From: Candidatus Thorarchaeota archaeon | Lineage (GTDB): Archaea > Asgardarchaeota > Thorarchaeia > Thorarchaeales > Thorarchaeaceae | Assembly: GCA_011364985.1 (NCBI GenBank) | Contig: RDOC01000004.1 | Span: 62,001-126,000, forward strand | DNA length: 64,000 bases | Direction of reading: 5' to 3' | Part shown: positions 17,467 to 25,609 of the stretch, one piece after another | Layout: every line of letters starts with the position of its first letter | Numbering within the stretch: position 1 is the first letter of the stretch | Notes under the pieces: model-generated | Told to the model about the DNA's origin: nothing | The model's database searches: none | The model's input: only the letters and a program-made list of their open reading frames with translations | Program-made: the position numbers and the translations under genes

Positions 17467-18912
17467 ATGGAAATCAAGAGGATAAATGAGAATCTTTACG
17501 AAATACCAGATACCACCCAAGCATGCATGAGAGTGCCTGTGAGAATACATGCATCAAAGGCACTTCTGGATAAGATGAAGCATGACAAGACATTTGCGCA
17601 AGGAGTAAATGTAGCATGCTTGCCCGGAATCTACTCGCATAGTATTATTCTCCCCGATGGGCATCAAGGTTACGGATTCCCAATTGGGGGTGTTGCTGCA
17701 ACGGATTACGAAGATGGAGTGATAAGTCCGGGAGGAGTTGGGTATGACATTAACTGTGGAGTGAGAGTTCTCACCACAAATCTTGATGAGGAGGATGTCA
17801 GACCAAAACTAAGGACGCTCATCGACCGTCTCTTTTCAGAGGTGCCTACCGGAGTTGGAAAAACAGGGAAGATCATGCTCGGTTCTCAGAGAGGAGTAGA
17901 TGAAGTTCTGGACGAGGGAGCAAAATGGGCTGTAGAACAGGGTTATGGCTGGGAGAAAGATCTAGAGCACATAGAGGCAGGAGGCACACTCGATATTGCG
18001 GATGCCTCAAAGGTTTCCCCAGAGGCAAAGAAGCGTGGACAGAAGCAAGTCGGAACCCTTGGCTCAGGCAATCATTTCCTTGAAATCCAGCTTGTCGACG
18101 ACATATATGACGAAAGAGCTGCAAGAGCCATGGGAATCACTCGAGAGGGGCAGGTCACAGTCATGATTCATAGTGGTTCGAGAGGACTTGGACACCAGGT
18201 ATGCGGCGATTACATTAGAACGATGACTCATGCTATGAGAAAATACAATATCGAAGTTCCTGATCGAGAGCTCTGCAGTGTGCCAACAACCTCAGATGAG
18301 GGCCAAGCATACTTGGGAGCAATGAGTGCCGCTGCCAACTTCGCATGGGTAAACAGGCAGGCCATGATGCATTGGACACGGGAGGCATTCTCAAAGGTGA
18401 TGGGGCAATCACCCGAAGATCTAGATATGAATCTAGTCTATGATGTAGCCCACAATATGGGAAAAGTGGAGGAACACGAAATAGAGGGCCGTAGACGAAA
18501 AGTGGTTGTACACAGAAAAGGAGCGACAAGAGCATTTCCACCGAGCCATCCCGAAACGCCTGCAGCATATTCCGAAATTGGTCAACCTGTGTTGATCCCC
18601 GGCACTATGGGAACTGCCTCATACATACTGGTGGGAAATCAGAGAGGGATGGACCTCACATTCGGATCAACAGCACACGGCGCTGGACGGTTCATGAGCA
18701 GAAGCAAAGCAAAAAAGGAGTTCTTCGGGAAAGACGTTCAGCGAAACCTTGCAGAGGAAGGGATTATTGTCAGGTCAACCTCTGCAGTTGTGATTGCGGA
18801 GGAAGCACCCGGTGCATACAAAGATGTTGACGAAGTAGTGAAGGTTTCTGACGTGCTTGGGATTGCCACAAAAGCGGTCAGACTACGTCCCATTGGAGTC
18901 ATCAAGGGATAG
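17467..18912 (+). CDS. rtcB: RtcB, tRNA-splicing RNA ligase
   Basis: GTP- and Mn2+-dependent ligase that joins 2',3'-cyclic phosphate (3'-phosphate) and 5'-OH RNA ends after tRNA intron removal. The 481 residues are full length. Hallmarks in order: LPDGHQGYGFPIGGVAA, GGVGYDINCGVR (metal-binding Asp and Cys), GSGNHFLE, HSGSRGLGHQV, YDVAHNMGK, and the C-terminal STAHGAGR with the guanylylation His. The frame is open to 17365, but MEIKRINENLYEIP at ATG 17467 is the normal N-terminus, with AAAGGGATG just upstream and a TTATAG box near 17417. It follows the hairpin-rich stretch. The last 30 bp overlap the convergent transporter gene. It fits with the intron-containing tRNA-Gln here. Confidence 0.97.
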   Translation: MEIKRINENLYEIPDTTQACMRVPVRIHASKALLDKMKHDKTFAQGVNVACLPGIYSHSIILPDGHQGYGFPIGGVAATDYEDGVISPGGVGYDINCGVRVLTTNLDEEDVRPKLRTLIDRLFSEVPTGVGKTGKIMLGSQRGVDEVLDEGAKWAVEQGYGWEKDLEHIEAGGTLDIADASKVSPEAKKRGQKQVGTLGSGNHFLEIQLVDDIYDERAARAMGITREGQVTVMIHSGSRGLGHQVCGDYIRTMTHAMRKYNIEVPDRELCSVPTTSDEGQAYLGAMSAAANFAWVNRQAMMHWTREAFSKVMGQSPEDLDMNLVYDVAHNMGKVEEHEIEGRRRKVVVHRKGATRAFPPSHPETPAAYSEIGQPVLIPGTMGTASYILVGNQRGMDLTFGSTAHGAGRFMSRSKAKKEFFGKDVQRNLAEEGIIVRSTSAVVIAEEAPGAYKDVDEVVKVSDVLGIATKAVRLRPIGVIKG

Positions 18913-19836
18913 TTGTTTCTTCCACTCATGTTGGACAATATCCGCAAGAACAAGTGCGATTCCTAGAAGTATTACGCAGAACCCAGTGAAGGCTAATGTC
19001 CGGGGAATCTCTGAAGGGCCAATGAAGATAATGGCTAGCAGTGTTGCGCCAATTGGTTCTCCTAAGACAGCCGAAGACACAACATAGGCAGGAACCAGAG
19101 TCAATAGGTAGTTGTTGACCGAATGGCCCAAGGCTGTTGGGAAGATTGCCAATGCCAAGAAAATCGCGATTTCGCTGGGTTCAAGGACAATGAAATTGAG
19201 ACCCATCGGAATTCCAAAAAGGAGACTGACCAAGGCCGCCACAAAGTAGACGATAGAAGTGTAGACAGTTATTGGAATCCCCTGCGCATACCTCCGTCCC
19301 CCAATGAAATACACTGCAAGAGTGAATGCACTTAGAAGAGCCAGCATATCACCATGAACGGCTCCAAGACCTTGTGTCACAAGGTCATCCCACGCAAGAA
19401 TCAATGCTCCTGAAACGGCTATGAGAACTCCAGCCCAAGATTCTCTTCGTAACGACTCTCCTAAGACCATGGTTGAGATAATCGCAGTGAAAATTGGTGA
19501 TGTATTAACAAGCACAACACTGGCAGCCACAGTGGTTTCGAAGAGTGATGTGAACCATGTTGAGAAATGAAATGAGAGCACGGCACCAATCGCCACTAGC
19601 CAGGGCCAAGTTCTTTTTACTTGCGCAATCCGAGTTCGAGCAAAATCACCACGAATTGCACCCACGCTGGCCATCAGAATTGCACCAAGCAGAGTTCGCC
19701 AGAAGACAATGACTAGAGGTGGAGAAACGCTGAATTTTATGAGAACGCTCGCACTGGACACCATTGATACTGAGAGCACAAGAAGGGGTAGTACTTTCGA
19801 TCGGTTTGTTGTTTGGTCAATCTGCAGTGGGCCCAT
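18883..19836 (-). CDS. EamA/DMT-family transporter
   Basis: A 317-residue inner-membrane protein of the drug/metabolite transporter superfamily with about ten hydrophobic spans arranged as two EamA repeats (about residues 15-145 and 160-305). ESWAGVLIAVSGALILAWDD closes the first repeat and PRTLAFTGFCVILLGIALV the second. Substrate unknown; relatives export amino acids, purines or drugs. ATG 19836 has GTGAGG upstream and is preferred to TTG 19842. It is the last gene of a run with the deoxyribosyltransferase-like and OB-fold genes (16-bp gap), and overlaps rtcB tail-to-tail. Confidence 0.9.
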   Translation of the reverse strand: MGPLQIDQTTNRSKVLPLLVLSVSMVSSASVLIKFSVSPPLVIVFWRTLLGAILMASVGAIRGDFARTRIAQVKRTWPWLVAIGAVLSFHFSTWFTSLFETTVAASVVLVNTSPIFTAIISTMVLGESLRRESWAGVLIAVSGALILAWDDLVTQGLGAVHGDMLALLSAFTLAVYFIGGRRYAQGIPITVYTSIVYFVAALVSLLFGIPMGLNFIVLEPSEIAIFLALAIFPTALGHSVNNYLLTLVPAYVVSSAVLGEPIGATLLAIIFIGPSEIPRTLAFTGFCVILLGIALVLADIVQHEWKKQLSLDDSNGT

Positions 19837-19852
19837 TCGCAATCCTCACTCA

Positions 19853-20341
19853 TCAAGAAATTCTTTTTCCGCACCGGACACACCAGTATATGTCATTCTC
19901 TCTCGCTGCAATATGGGAAGGGCATCCAGAGCATTTCTTGAGAACTAGCTCACTGAGGTTCATAGATTGAAGAATCGCCGCCACTTCATCCACAGACGCG
20001 TATTCAAAAATGGCGGAACCGGAGGCTCCAATTACCATTTTGGACAAGTACAATTCATCCTTACGGTGAAATAGGATAAGCGGCTTCTTCAATTCTATTG
20101 CTAACATAATCTCCATGCCAACACCATGGGAAGGATCTGATATCTCTGCGATCACCATACTCGATTTTCGAAGGGCATCAACATCCCTTCGGTAAATGAT
20201 TGTCGCATCTGCTGGAGGAAGAAACTGAGGAGCGAATACCTCAACACTGCGCAATTGAAGAACTTCAATTACTGTCTTGTAGAAGGCATCTTTCCGATTC
20301 TCAGAAATTATTATCGGACCAGACAGATATGCAAGAACCAT
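19853..20341 (-). CDS. Nucleoside 2-deoxyribosyltransferase-like protein with C-terminal zinc ribbon
   Basis: A 162-residue protein. Residues 1-120 match the nucleoside 2-deoxyribosyltransferase/DNPH1 fold: AYLSGPII at the N-terminus, RRDVDALRKSSMVIAEISDPSHGVGMEI with the catalytic-type Glu near residue 78. Residues 133-160 add a CSGC...CVRC four-cysteine ribbon, an unusual fusion. It could hydrolyse or exchange N-glycosidic bonds of (deoxy)nucleotides, as in nucleotide-pool cleaning. The ATG has GGGGAG upstream. It lies between the OB-fold gene (34 bp upstream) and the transporter gene, probably in one transcript. Confidence 0.82.
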   Translation of the reverse strand: MVLAYLSGPIIISENRKDAFYKTVIEVLQLRSVEVFAPQFLPPADATIIYRRDVDALRKSSMVIAEISDPSHGVGMEIMLAIELKKPLILFHRKDELYLSKMVIGASGSAIFEYASVDEVAAILQSMNLSELVLKKCSGCPSHIAARENDIYWCVRCGKRIS

Positions 20342-20375
20342 TGAATCTCCCCTCTCACTTCTGATGTGCCAGCAT

Positions 20376-20735
20376 TCATTCGTCGGTTTGGGAGGACTGA
20401 GACATAGTACTTAGTTCTGAAATTGATGGCAATGTCCCGTCATCATCGACTATCTCCAACTTTCCTGACCGACCAAGTGATAACTGTATTTTTCCTTGCC
20501 ACTCTTTTGCCCAGCCATCACGGATTCTGGCAATCATGCCAGCGGATATATCGGATCCTTCTCCAAACCCCCATAGACTCAAAATGACTGTTCCAGTATC
20601 ATCAGCGACTAGTACCTCGGTCAGTTGTGTCTTGCGACCTCCTCTTGTTTGGACTATGCGAGGTGGAGCAACTGATACAACACGAACGACTACTTCATCG
20701 ACATTTGTACCGGCTTCAATTTCGTTTATTTTCAT
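20376..20735 (-). CDS. OB-fold nucleic-acid-binding protein (RPA/SOSS-B-like)
   Basis: A 119-residue protein with one OB fold, residues 1-100: VDEVVVRVVSVAPPRIVQTRGG, QLTEVLVADDTGTVILSLWG and GKIQLSLGRSGKLEIV match the single-OB ssDNA-binding proteins of archaea and human SOSS-B. A short acidic, Ser-rich tail follows, as in many SSBs. The ATG has GCGAGGT upstream. It probably binds single-stranded DNA or RNA during repair; genes for a deoxyribosyltransferase-like enzyme and a transporter follow on the same strand. Confidence 0.88.
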   Translation of the reverse strand: MKINEIEAGTNVDEVVVRVVSVAPPRIVQTRGGRKTQLTEVLVADDTGTVILSLWGFGEGSDISAGMIARIRDGWAKEWQGKIQLSLGRSGKLEIVDDDGTLPSISELSTMSQSSQTDE

Positions 20736-20839
20736 TCTTGTAACCTCGCTGTATTAGAACCAGAATGGACATCCTTGCTAGAGAAGCATTAGCAAATCAG
20801 TCTTGCCCCTTTGCAAACATGAAATCGGATGATAGTGGA

Positions 20840-22717
20840 TTATTCTTGCGAATCGGATTTCGTTTCCTTGGCTTTTCGATCAAGTATCGCGTCCAGTTCT
20901 GTAATTGTGTCAGTATCCAAGTCACGTGGTCTATTATCAGCTTCCTCGGATCCATTTTCCCGGGAATCATCTTCGTGTTCTCCGAGGGCCAAGGTAAGCT
21001 CCCGCTTGGTTTCTTCATCTATGCTGCTTGTAGTATCAGGCTCATCTTCAAGCGGGAGCACTTCCTCGCTTGAAAAGGCCTCTAGAGCGGTACCTATGTC
21101 CTCTTTCGATACTTCCTCAATTGCCGCCGATACTAAGTCGTCAGCTTCGAGTGCCTCCGCTATTAAATCCAAGGCCATTTTTGTACCATTTTCATTGGGA
21201 ATAGATGGCATTTCTGGTCGAGAAATCTCGGTTGTACCTGCGCTGAATTCTCCGTCTTTGATTTCAGATTCTTCCTGACCTTCCATGATTTCCGCCTCTT
21301 CATCATTCCCCGATTCTGCAGGACCAACTGCAATTACAGCCGCTTCTGCTTCTTCTTCCGCTGAGTCTATTATGGATTTCTCGCCTGTTTTCTGAGATCC
21401 ACCAAAGTCAATTTCCACTGATGAAACATACTGAAAGGCGTCTTTGTCTCTTTCAGAAGCAACCTTAAGCTGAAATTCTGGTGCCTCATCGATGGCTATG
21501 GCCAAATGACTTTCCTCACCTGTAACTGGTGCTTCCTCAGGTTTGGAAGGAGGCTTTTTGATGGTCCCTAGAGATTCGATGGAATCTAGCGCTTCAGCGA
21601 AATCAGAATCGGAAAAGACATCTTCAATCTCTTCCACCACTTCTTCAACAATCTCATACTCATCTGAATCTTCAATGATATGGCCATTTTCGTCAACGAA
21701 AACCTCTTCAACGACCTCAATGGTTTCGAATTCTGAACTTACTTCCTCTTCCGCTTCTAGTTGTCGTACACGGGCATCAACTTCGGCAATGGCTTCCTCG
21801 GCTGCTTCGTCGGCAAATCGAAGGAGCTGCTTCGCAGGGAGATCAGGAAGAGTAACACCAACATAGTGAGCAGCAGCGTCCATGAGAATTCTCAACATCT
21901 CGTCACGTCTGCTCTTGTCAATAGCCACCATGCTGTATGTTGGAACACCCAAGATCTTCTGGACAACTTCTGGTTTCATGACGTTGGGCTTGTCCTGTTT
22001 GTTCGCAATGGCAAAGACAGGAACCTTTGGCGCATCACGACGAATAAGTTTCAAGATATCCTTGCTGATGATTACATTCCGTAGTGATGAATCGCAGACC
22101 AAGAAGATGACGTCTGCACCATGGAAGTAGAAGCGCCAGAGCTTTCGAAATCGTTCCTGACCAGCAAAGTCCCAGAGCACAAGGGAGTAGTTGCCAAACT
22201 TGATGTTTTCAACGGTTTCAAGATTCAGTGCAATTGTTGGCACGTATTGGGTAGGGGGCGTGTCACCAAGTAGCAGGTGAAGTGTAGTTGTTTTACCAAC
22301 CCCGCCCTCTCCAACAAGTGCAATCTTTAATTTCGTTGTGACTGATGACTCGATAATTGCAGCAAAACTGTCAATTGCTGCCTTGAGACCCTCCCCTGAG
22401 ATGTATTTCCTCAATGCAGCAGCTCCATTCCTCAATCTGTCCGTAGTAGAACGCTCATCTTCTCGGGTGTCGGTGACAAATACCAGGAGTAGATCCCCAA
22501 CCACATCAGCTGCCAGAAACTTATCATCCTCAAGAATCAGTGGAAGCTCCTGGAATTCATCTCCCGAAGCCGACTTGATTTCTTCCCTCGTTGACAGAAA
22601 CTCCTGTAATTTGCTGTCTTCAGTTTCTATGGGCCAGTATTTGGTTTTCGCAATAATGGCACCGGTCGAAGGTCGCACGAGGTATGTGTTTATGATCATG
22701 GGATTCTCACCAGCCAT
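20840..22717 (-). CDS. Longin-like/small GTPase fusion with long acidic tail
   Basis: A 625-residue protein. Residues 1-115 (NTYLVRPSTGAIIAKTKYWP ... LLLVFVTDT) have a longin/Roadblock-like alternation of strands and helices. Residues 130-300 are a complete Ras/Arf-type GTPase: P-loop GEGGVGKTT, PTIALNLE, G3 WDFAGQERFR, and G4 NKQD. Residues 305-625 form a low-complexity tail very rich in Glu, Asp and Ser. ATG 22717 is preferred to TTG 22723. Eukaryotic trafficking GTPases work with longin-domain regulators; a fusion of the two in one archaeal chain suggests a self-contained membrane or cytoskeletal switch (inference). It lies downstream of a structured non-coding region and 104 bp before the OB-fold gene. 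Confidence 0.88.
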   Translation of the reverse strand: MAGENPMIINTYLVRPSTGAIIAKTKYWPIETEDSKLQEFLSTREEIKSASGDEFQELPLILEDDKFLAADVVGDLLLVFVTDTREDERSTTDRLRNGAAALRKYISGEGLKAAIDSFAAIIESSVTTKLKIALVGEGGVGKTTTLHLLLGDTPPTQYVPTIALNLETVENIKFGNYSLVLWDFAGQERFRKLWRFYFHGADVIFLVCDSSLRNVIISKDILKLIRRDAPKVPVFAIANKQDKPNVMKPEVVQKILGVPTYSMVAIDKSRRDEMLRILMDAAAHYVGVTLPDLPAKQLLRFADEAAEEAIAEVDARVRQLEAEEEVSSEFETIEVVEEVFVDENGHIIEDSDEYEIVEEVVEEIEDVFSDSDFAEALDSIESLGTIKKPPSKPEEAPVTGEESHLAIAIDEAPEFQLKVASERDKDAFQYVSSVEIDFGGSQKTGEKSIIDSAEEEAEAAVIAVGPAESGNDEEAEIMEGQEESEIKDGEFSAGTTEISRPEMPSIPNENGTKMALDLIAEALEADDLVSAAIEEVSKEDIGTALEAFSSEEVLPLEDEPDTTSSIDEETKRELTLALGEHEDDSRENGSEEADNRPRDLDTDTITELDAILDRKAKETKSDSQE

Positions 22718-22859
22718 TATCAAGAAGTGGAATACAGACCCAAGCCTATTCTTGTCCCAATATGGATTAAAACATATTCAGGGTAGACCCGTTAGGTCCA
22801 TTATTCCACTTATAGAATATGAAGACGGCATAACACATTCGGATAGAGATTTTCAGCCA

Positions 22860-23241
22860 AGAAATGAGGGGGGACGCAGAGTTCCGCCAGAGCAGCACTC
22901 CGCATCCGTCGTGCCTTCAAGCCGAACGCACAACAGAATTCAGTTATGTGCAAGTCTCGTTTGCAAGGGGATTCATCCCCTCGGAAGCAAAGCTCCGAGA
23001 GTCCAATGCTAGAACTCGTGAATAGGGACCGTGTGTTGCGAATTCGAGTTCTTATGACGGGGAATTGCACGTTCAGCCTATGCTGAAGGCATTCGTTCAA
23101 AGGAAAGACAGCATAAGAAGATTTCTGGTCCCCGATATTCCGAAAAGACGTTTCATAGAGTGCAAGGCTAGTCCAAAAAAGACTCTAATGTTTCTTGTCT
23201 TGTGAAAAGGAGAGGGGTCGAACCATTTGGCCTAGCCTTGC
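22860..23241 (+). ncRNA. Large structured non-coding stretch, family unknown
   Basis: About 540 bp (22718-23255) hold no convincing gene but many perfect inverted repeats: 22966-22971 with 22976-22981 (6 bp, 4-nt loop); 22980-22999 (8 bp with one bulged A); 23011-23018 with 23045-23052 (8 bp); 23072-23077 with 23082-23087 (6 bp, 4-nt loop); 23162-23171 with 23232-23241 (10 bp). A TATA-like run at 22811-22820 would start plus-strand transcription near 22840, but the strand is not proven. Conserved cores of RNase P, SRP RNA and tRNA were looked for and not found. It may be an uncharacterised RNA gene. Confidence 0.4.
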
Positions 23242-23258
23242 GAAAGAAAGCAAGGCTA
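23162..23258. repeat. Mutually exclusive inverted repeats at the end of the winged-helix gene
   Basis: The element at 23232-23241 (CTAGCCTTGC) can pair perfectly with 23162-23171 (10 bp) or, from 23233, with 23250-23258 (9 bp, 8-nt loop). The second hairpin overlaps the TAG stop at 23256-23258 of the minus-strand gene. This may be a terminator or processing structure, or a two-state switch. Confidence 0.5.
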
Positions 23259-24395
23259 CCTCGGGAAATTGTCCCTGAGTAATCTGAGATGATGGTGGAC
23301 CATCTCCATGGCCCTCGGGTCATCAGGATCCTTTTCCAAGTCTGTCACAAGGGTCTGAAGGAAGTATTCTGGGAAGAAGAGCCGTACTCTGATATCATTA
23401 AGCAGGAACAGCCATTTATCGTATTCGCCAGAGGGCCCCTTTCGTCTTCTTTCTGATACTACTCTGAACTTCTTCAAGTTCTGAATGGCCTCCTTAAGCT
23501 CCTTTGGCGGAATTCCAAGAGTCGCCTCCAACTCTGAGATGTTTACAGGGCGCCTTCTTAACTCACTGAGTACATCATAGCTGTCTGGGTCTGCAAGAAT
23601 CTGAGCCACTGAAACGGTGTCCTCAGGCGTTTTCTGCCATTCTGTGAGAAATTCAAGGACTTCAGATTTATATTCGGCAGCAAGTTCGGGGTCAAGTATG
23701 GAGCTGGCAGCTTCCATTGCGAGCAGAGGAGGCGCACGAAATACCTCAATGTCCTTGATCATAAAGATGCAGGTTCGGCCAATCTCATCGACCCATTCCG
23801 CTTTCACGAGTCCAAGTTCTTCGAATGGGGAGAGAATGGAATCCACGCTCACACTAGGAAGACCGGTTACCATCTTGAGCCACTCCTCCAAATCCTCTTT
23901 CGAGATTCCACCCTTCCAGAGTTTCGGAAAGACTGCACGGGAAATTTCGTCAGAGAATAATCGTGCCAATCTTGACTCATCCGTCATTCCAGCTAGACGG
24001 ATGATTCTTCGGTATGTATTATCAAGTTCCGTTTGAAACTCGGCATCTGTCATTGAAACAACAGCATTGGTCAATGGGGAAACGATAGAAGTAATGGCAG
24101 CCTCATAGGTCTTGGGATCTTCCGACGGTGTAAGCAATAAAGAAACGCAATATTGCTCTTCCTCTCTGACGATTCCAGTGTAATAAGAGGCCACATTGTA
24201 CTCCTCACCCCCAATTCTAACGCTCAGCGATGAGAATCCAGCAGTGGCATCACCCATGGCATGAGAGGTGAAGATACGCATAATCTCCGTGTTAAGATCT
24301 TCCCTGTAGTAATCTGCAAAATCGGATGGAACCTTTGCTTTTAACACAGCACCGATCTTACTATCCCAGTCAATTAGGAGCATCGCGACAGGCAT
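23256..24395 (-). CDS. Longin-like N-terminus plus winged-helix protein, unknown function
   Basis: A 379-residue protein not matched to a named family. Residues 1-110 (VAMLLIDWDSKIGAVLKAKVP ... VSLLLTPSED) look like a longin/Roadblock-type domain, echoing the N-terminus of the next gene's GTPase protein. A helical middle is followed by DVLSELRRRPVNISELEATLG with LKEAIQNLKKFRVVSERRR (about residues 275-330), an ArsR-like winged helix. It could be a DNA-binding or partner-binding regulator linked to GTPase signalling. ATG 24395 has GGAGAGAAGG upstream; TTG 24410 is less likely. It lies 117 bp after thymidylate kinase on the same strand. Confidence 0.78.
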   Translation of the reverse strand: MPVAMLLIDWDSKIGAVLKAKVPSDFADYYREDLNTEIMRIFTSHAMGDATAGFSSLSVRIGGEEYNVASYYTGIVREEEQYCVSLLLTPSEDPKTYEAAITSIVSPLTNAVVSMTDAEFQTELDNTYRRIIRLAGMTDESRLARLFSDEISRAVFPKLWKGGISKEDLEEWLKMVTGLPSVSVDSILSPFEELGLVKAEWVDEIGRTCIFMIKDIEVFRAPPLLAMEAASSILDPELAAEYKSEVLEFLTEWQKTPEDTVSVAQILADPDSYDVLSELRRRPVNISELEATLGIPPKELKEAIQNLKKFRVVSERRRKGPSGEYDKWLFLLNDIRVRLFFPEYFLQTLVTDLEKDPDDPRAMEMVHHHLRLLRDNFPR

Positions 24396-24512
24396 TTTCC
24401 TTCTCTCCAATCCCTACTTGAGGCAGCCCTGTTTCATTAGGTTTCGCGCTGTCGTACTAAAAAACCTTGTCACTAGGGGATTCGCACAATAATGAAAAGG
24501 GCATTTAACACA

Positions 24513-25175
24513 TCAGTTCTTACCTCTTTCGAGGTGTTTTTCATTGCCAATATACCTTATGATTTGTTGTAACACATCAAAGTAGACAACCTCAAGGTCT
24601 CTTGAAGCATCCACTAGGACAAGATTTCCAGTATCACGTTCAACCATCTCAAGATACGCCTGCCGAACACGCAAAAGACGATCGTACTGCTCGAACTGCT
24701 GGTTCAGGTCCTCCTCTCTTCCGCCAATCCGCCTTAGTCCAATTTCAACTGAAACGTCCAGGATGAAGACCATATCAGGTTCGGGCGCATGAATCTCCTC
24801 TCGATTTCGCTTCAGAATATCTTCCCATGGAATACCGGTACTAGTGGTCTGATAGGCTCCTGTCGCAAAGAAGTATCTGTCCATTATGACGACCTTGCCT
24901 TCGGCCAGAGCTGGAGATATTCGGTTCTTGGCATTCCATTCCCTGTCTTTGATGAAGAGAGTCAGTTCCTCGTCCGGAGTCAACTCGCCTTTTGGTGACC
25001 TTAATCTAATCTCTTGACCCCATTTGCTTTCGCTTGTTGGTTCTCTAAGGTGGATCACATGCACACCTTCTTTTCGCAGGGCTTCTACAACCATGAGGCA
25101 AACCGTAGTCTTCCCCGAACCATCAATGCCCTCTACTACAAAAAGATAACCAGTTCTACCTAGGTCGAAATTCAA
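24513..25175 (-). CDS. tmk: Thymidylate kinase
   Basis: Phosphorylates dTMP to dTDP. The 220 residues have the P-loop VEGIDGSGKTT (about residues 14-24), the LREPTSE loop that binds the dTMP phosphate, the DRY-containing VIMDRYFFATGAYQ motif (about 97-110) and the LID region GLRRIGGREE. The start is TTG at 25173-25175, as often in this window. It lies upstream of the longin/winged-helix gene; no clear operon partner in nucleotide synthesis is adjacent. Confidence 0.94.
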   Translation of the reverse strand: MNFDLGRTGYLFVVEGIDGSGKTTVCLMVVEALRKEGVHVIHLREPTSESKWGQEIRLRSPKGELTPDEELTLFIKDREWNAKNRISPALAEGKVVIMDRYFFATGAYQTTSTGIPWEDILKRNREEIHAPEPDMVFILDVSVEIGLRRIGGREEDLNQQFEQYDRLLRVRQAYLEMVERDTGNLVLVDASRDLEVVYFDVLQQIIRYIGNEKHLERGKN

Positions 25176-25319
25176 CTACATTTGACTCCTGCATTATTGA
25201 GCAGCTAGTTTCGAATCTATGAATGTAATAGGTTCATCGGTAATACGGTAATACCGGGATACTGACAATTCCTGTCCATACAATACTTATTAGTCTCTGT
25301 AGAGAAGATAGATTGAGGA

Positions 25320-25501
25320 CCCAGGGGATCTATTGTCTATGTGAGACTGGGGCACGTGAAGTGGAAAATCGGTTGGGCATCCCTCCCATGTAACCAACTG
25401 CGATAGCGACTTGCGTCCAACCGCGTTCGTTCTTAAGATCCCCTTAAGCGGGGGATGGTCCCCTTGCAGAGTTCTTATGCCCTCGATCCACAAGTCACGT
25501 G
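25320..25501 (+). ncRNA. Structured non-coding stretch upstream of the DUF4430/ECF operon
   Basis: In the 430-bp gap before the operon, long-range perfect complementarities occur: 25323-25331 with 25436-25444 (9 bp), 25353-25359 with 25495-25501 (7 bp) and 25370-25376 with 25417-25423 (7 bp). A local hairpin 25438-25443 with 25451-25456 competes with the first. The first two cross, so together they would be a pseudoknot. A minus-strand frame of 71 codons here looks accidental. The position suggests an operon leader or an RNA gene, but a TATA box and palindrome at 25563-25598 mean the operon has its own promoter. No known riboswitch core, including cobalamin, was recognised. Confidence 0.4.
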
Positions 25502-25562
25502 TCATCCTCTTATCGCCCAGTGCGCTTTACACCTTACAATCCAATGAGATTCGGACAATCAG

Positions 25563-25598
25563 TTTTATATAGGAGATAGGATAGGATAACCTATCCTA
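25563..25598 (+). promoter_or_regulatory. TATA box with perfect 9-4-9 palindromic operator
   Basis: TATA box TTTTATAT (25563-25570) predicts transcription from about 25592. Directly over the start lies a perfect inverted repeat, TAGGATAGG (25577-25585), 4-nt spacer, CCTATCCTA (25590-25598). A dimeric repressor bound there would block initiation of the DUF4430/ECF operon. The regulator is not identified; the RHH protein at 32235 and the PadR protein at 41022 are in the window but not adjacent. Confidence 0.6.
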
Positions 25599-25609
25599 CG
25601 GTGTTGTGG

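Noticed and set aside
16996..17550. Minus-strand open frame of 184 codons upstream of and inside rtcB
   Set aside because: It is antisense to the RtcB N-terminus and to a hairpin-rich stretch, has no motif or ribosome site, and its openness can be explained by the perfect inverted repeats.
20829..21866. Plus-strand Ser/Ala-rich frames opposite the GTPase tail
   Set aside because: They are the reverse complement of the Glu/Asp-rich coding tail, which yields Ser-rich frames by chance.
22810..23100. Minus-strand frame of 96 codons in the structured gap
   Set aside because: No start signal or recognisable fold, and it coincides with strong RNA-like helices.
23210..23240. GGTTCGACC-like T-arm sequence on the minus strand
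   Set aside because: No T-stem or other tRNA arms can be built around it, so it is not a tRNA.
25290..25505. Minus-strand frame of 71 codons upstream of the DUF4430 operon
   Set aside because: Low-complexity, no start signal or motif, and the region has several long-range complementarities typical of RNA rather than protein coding.
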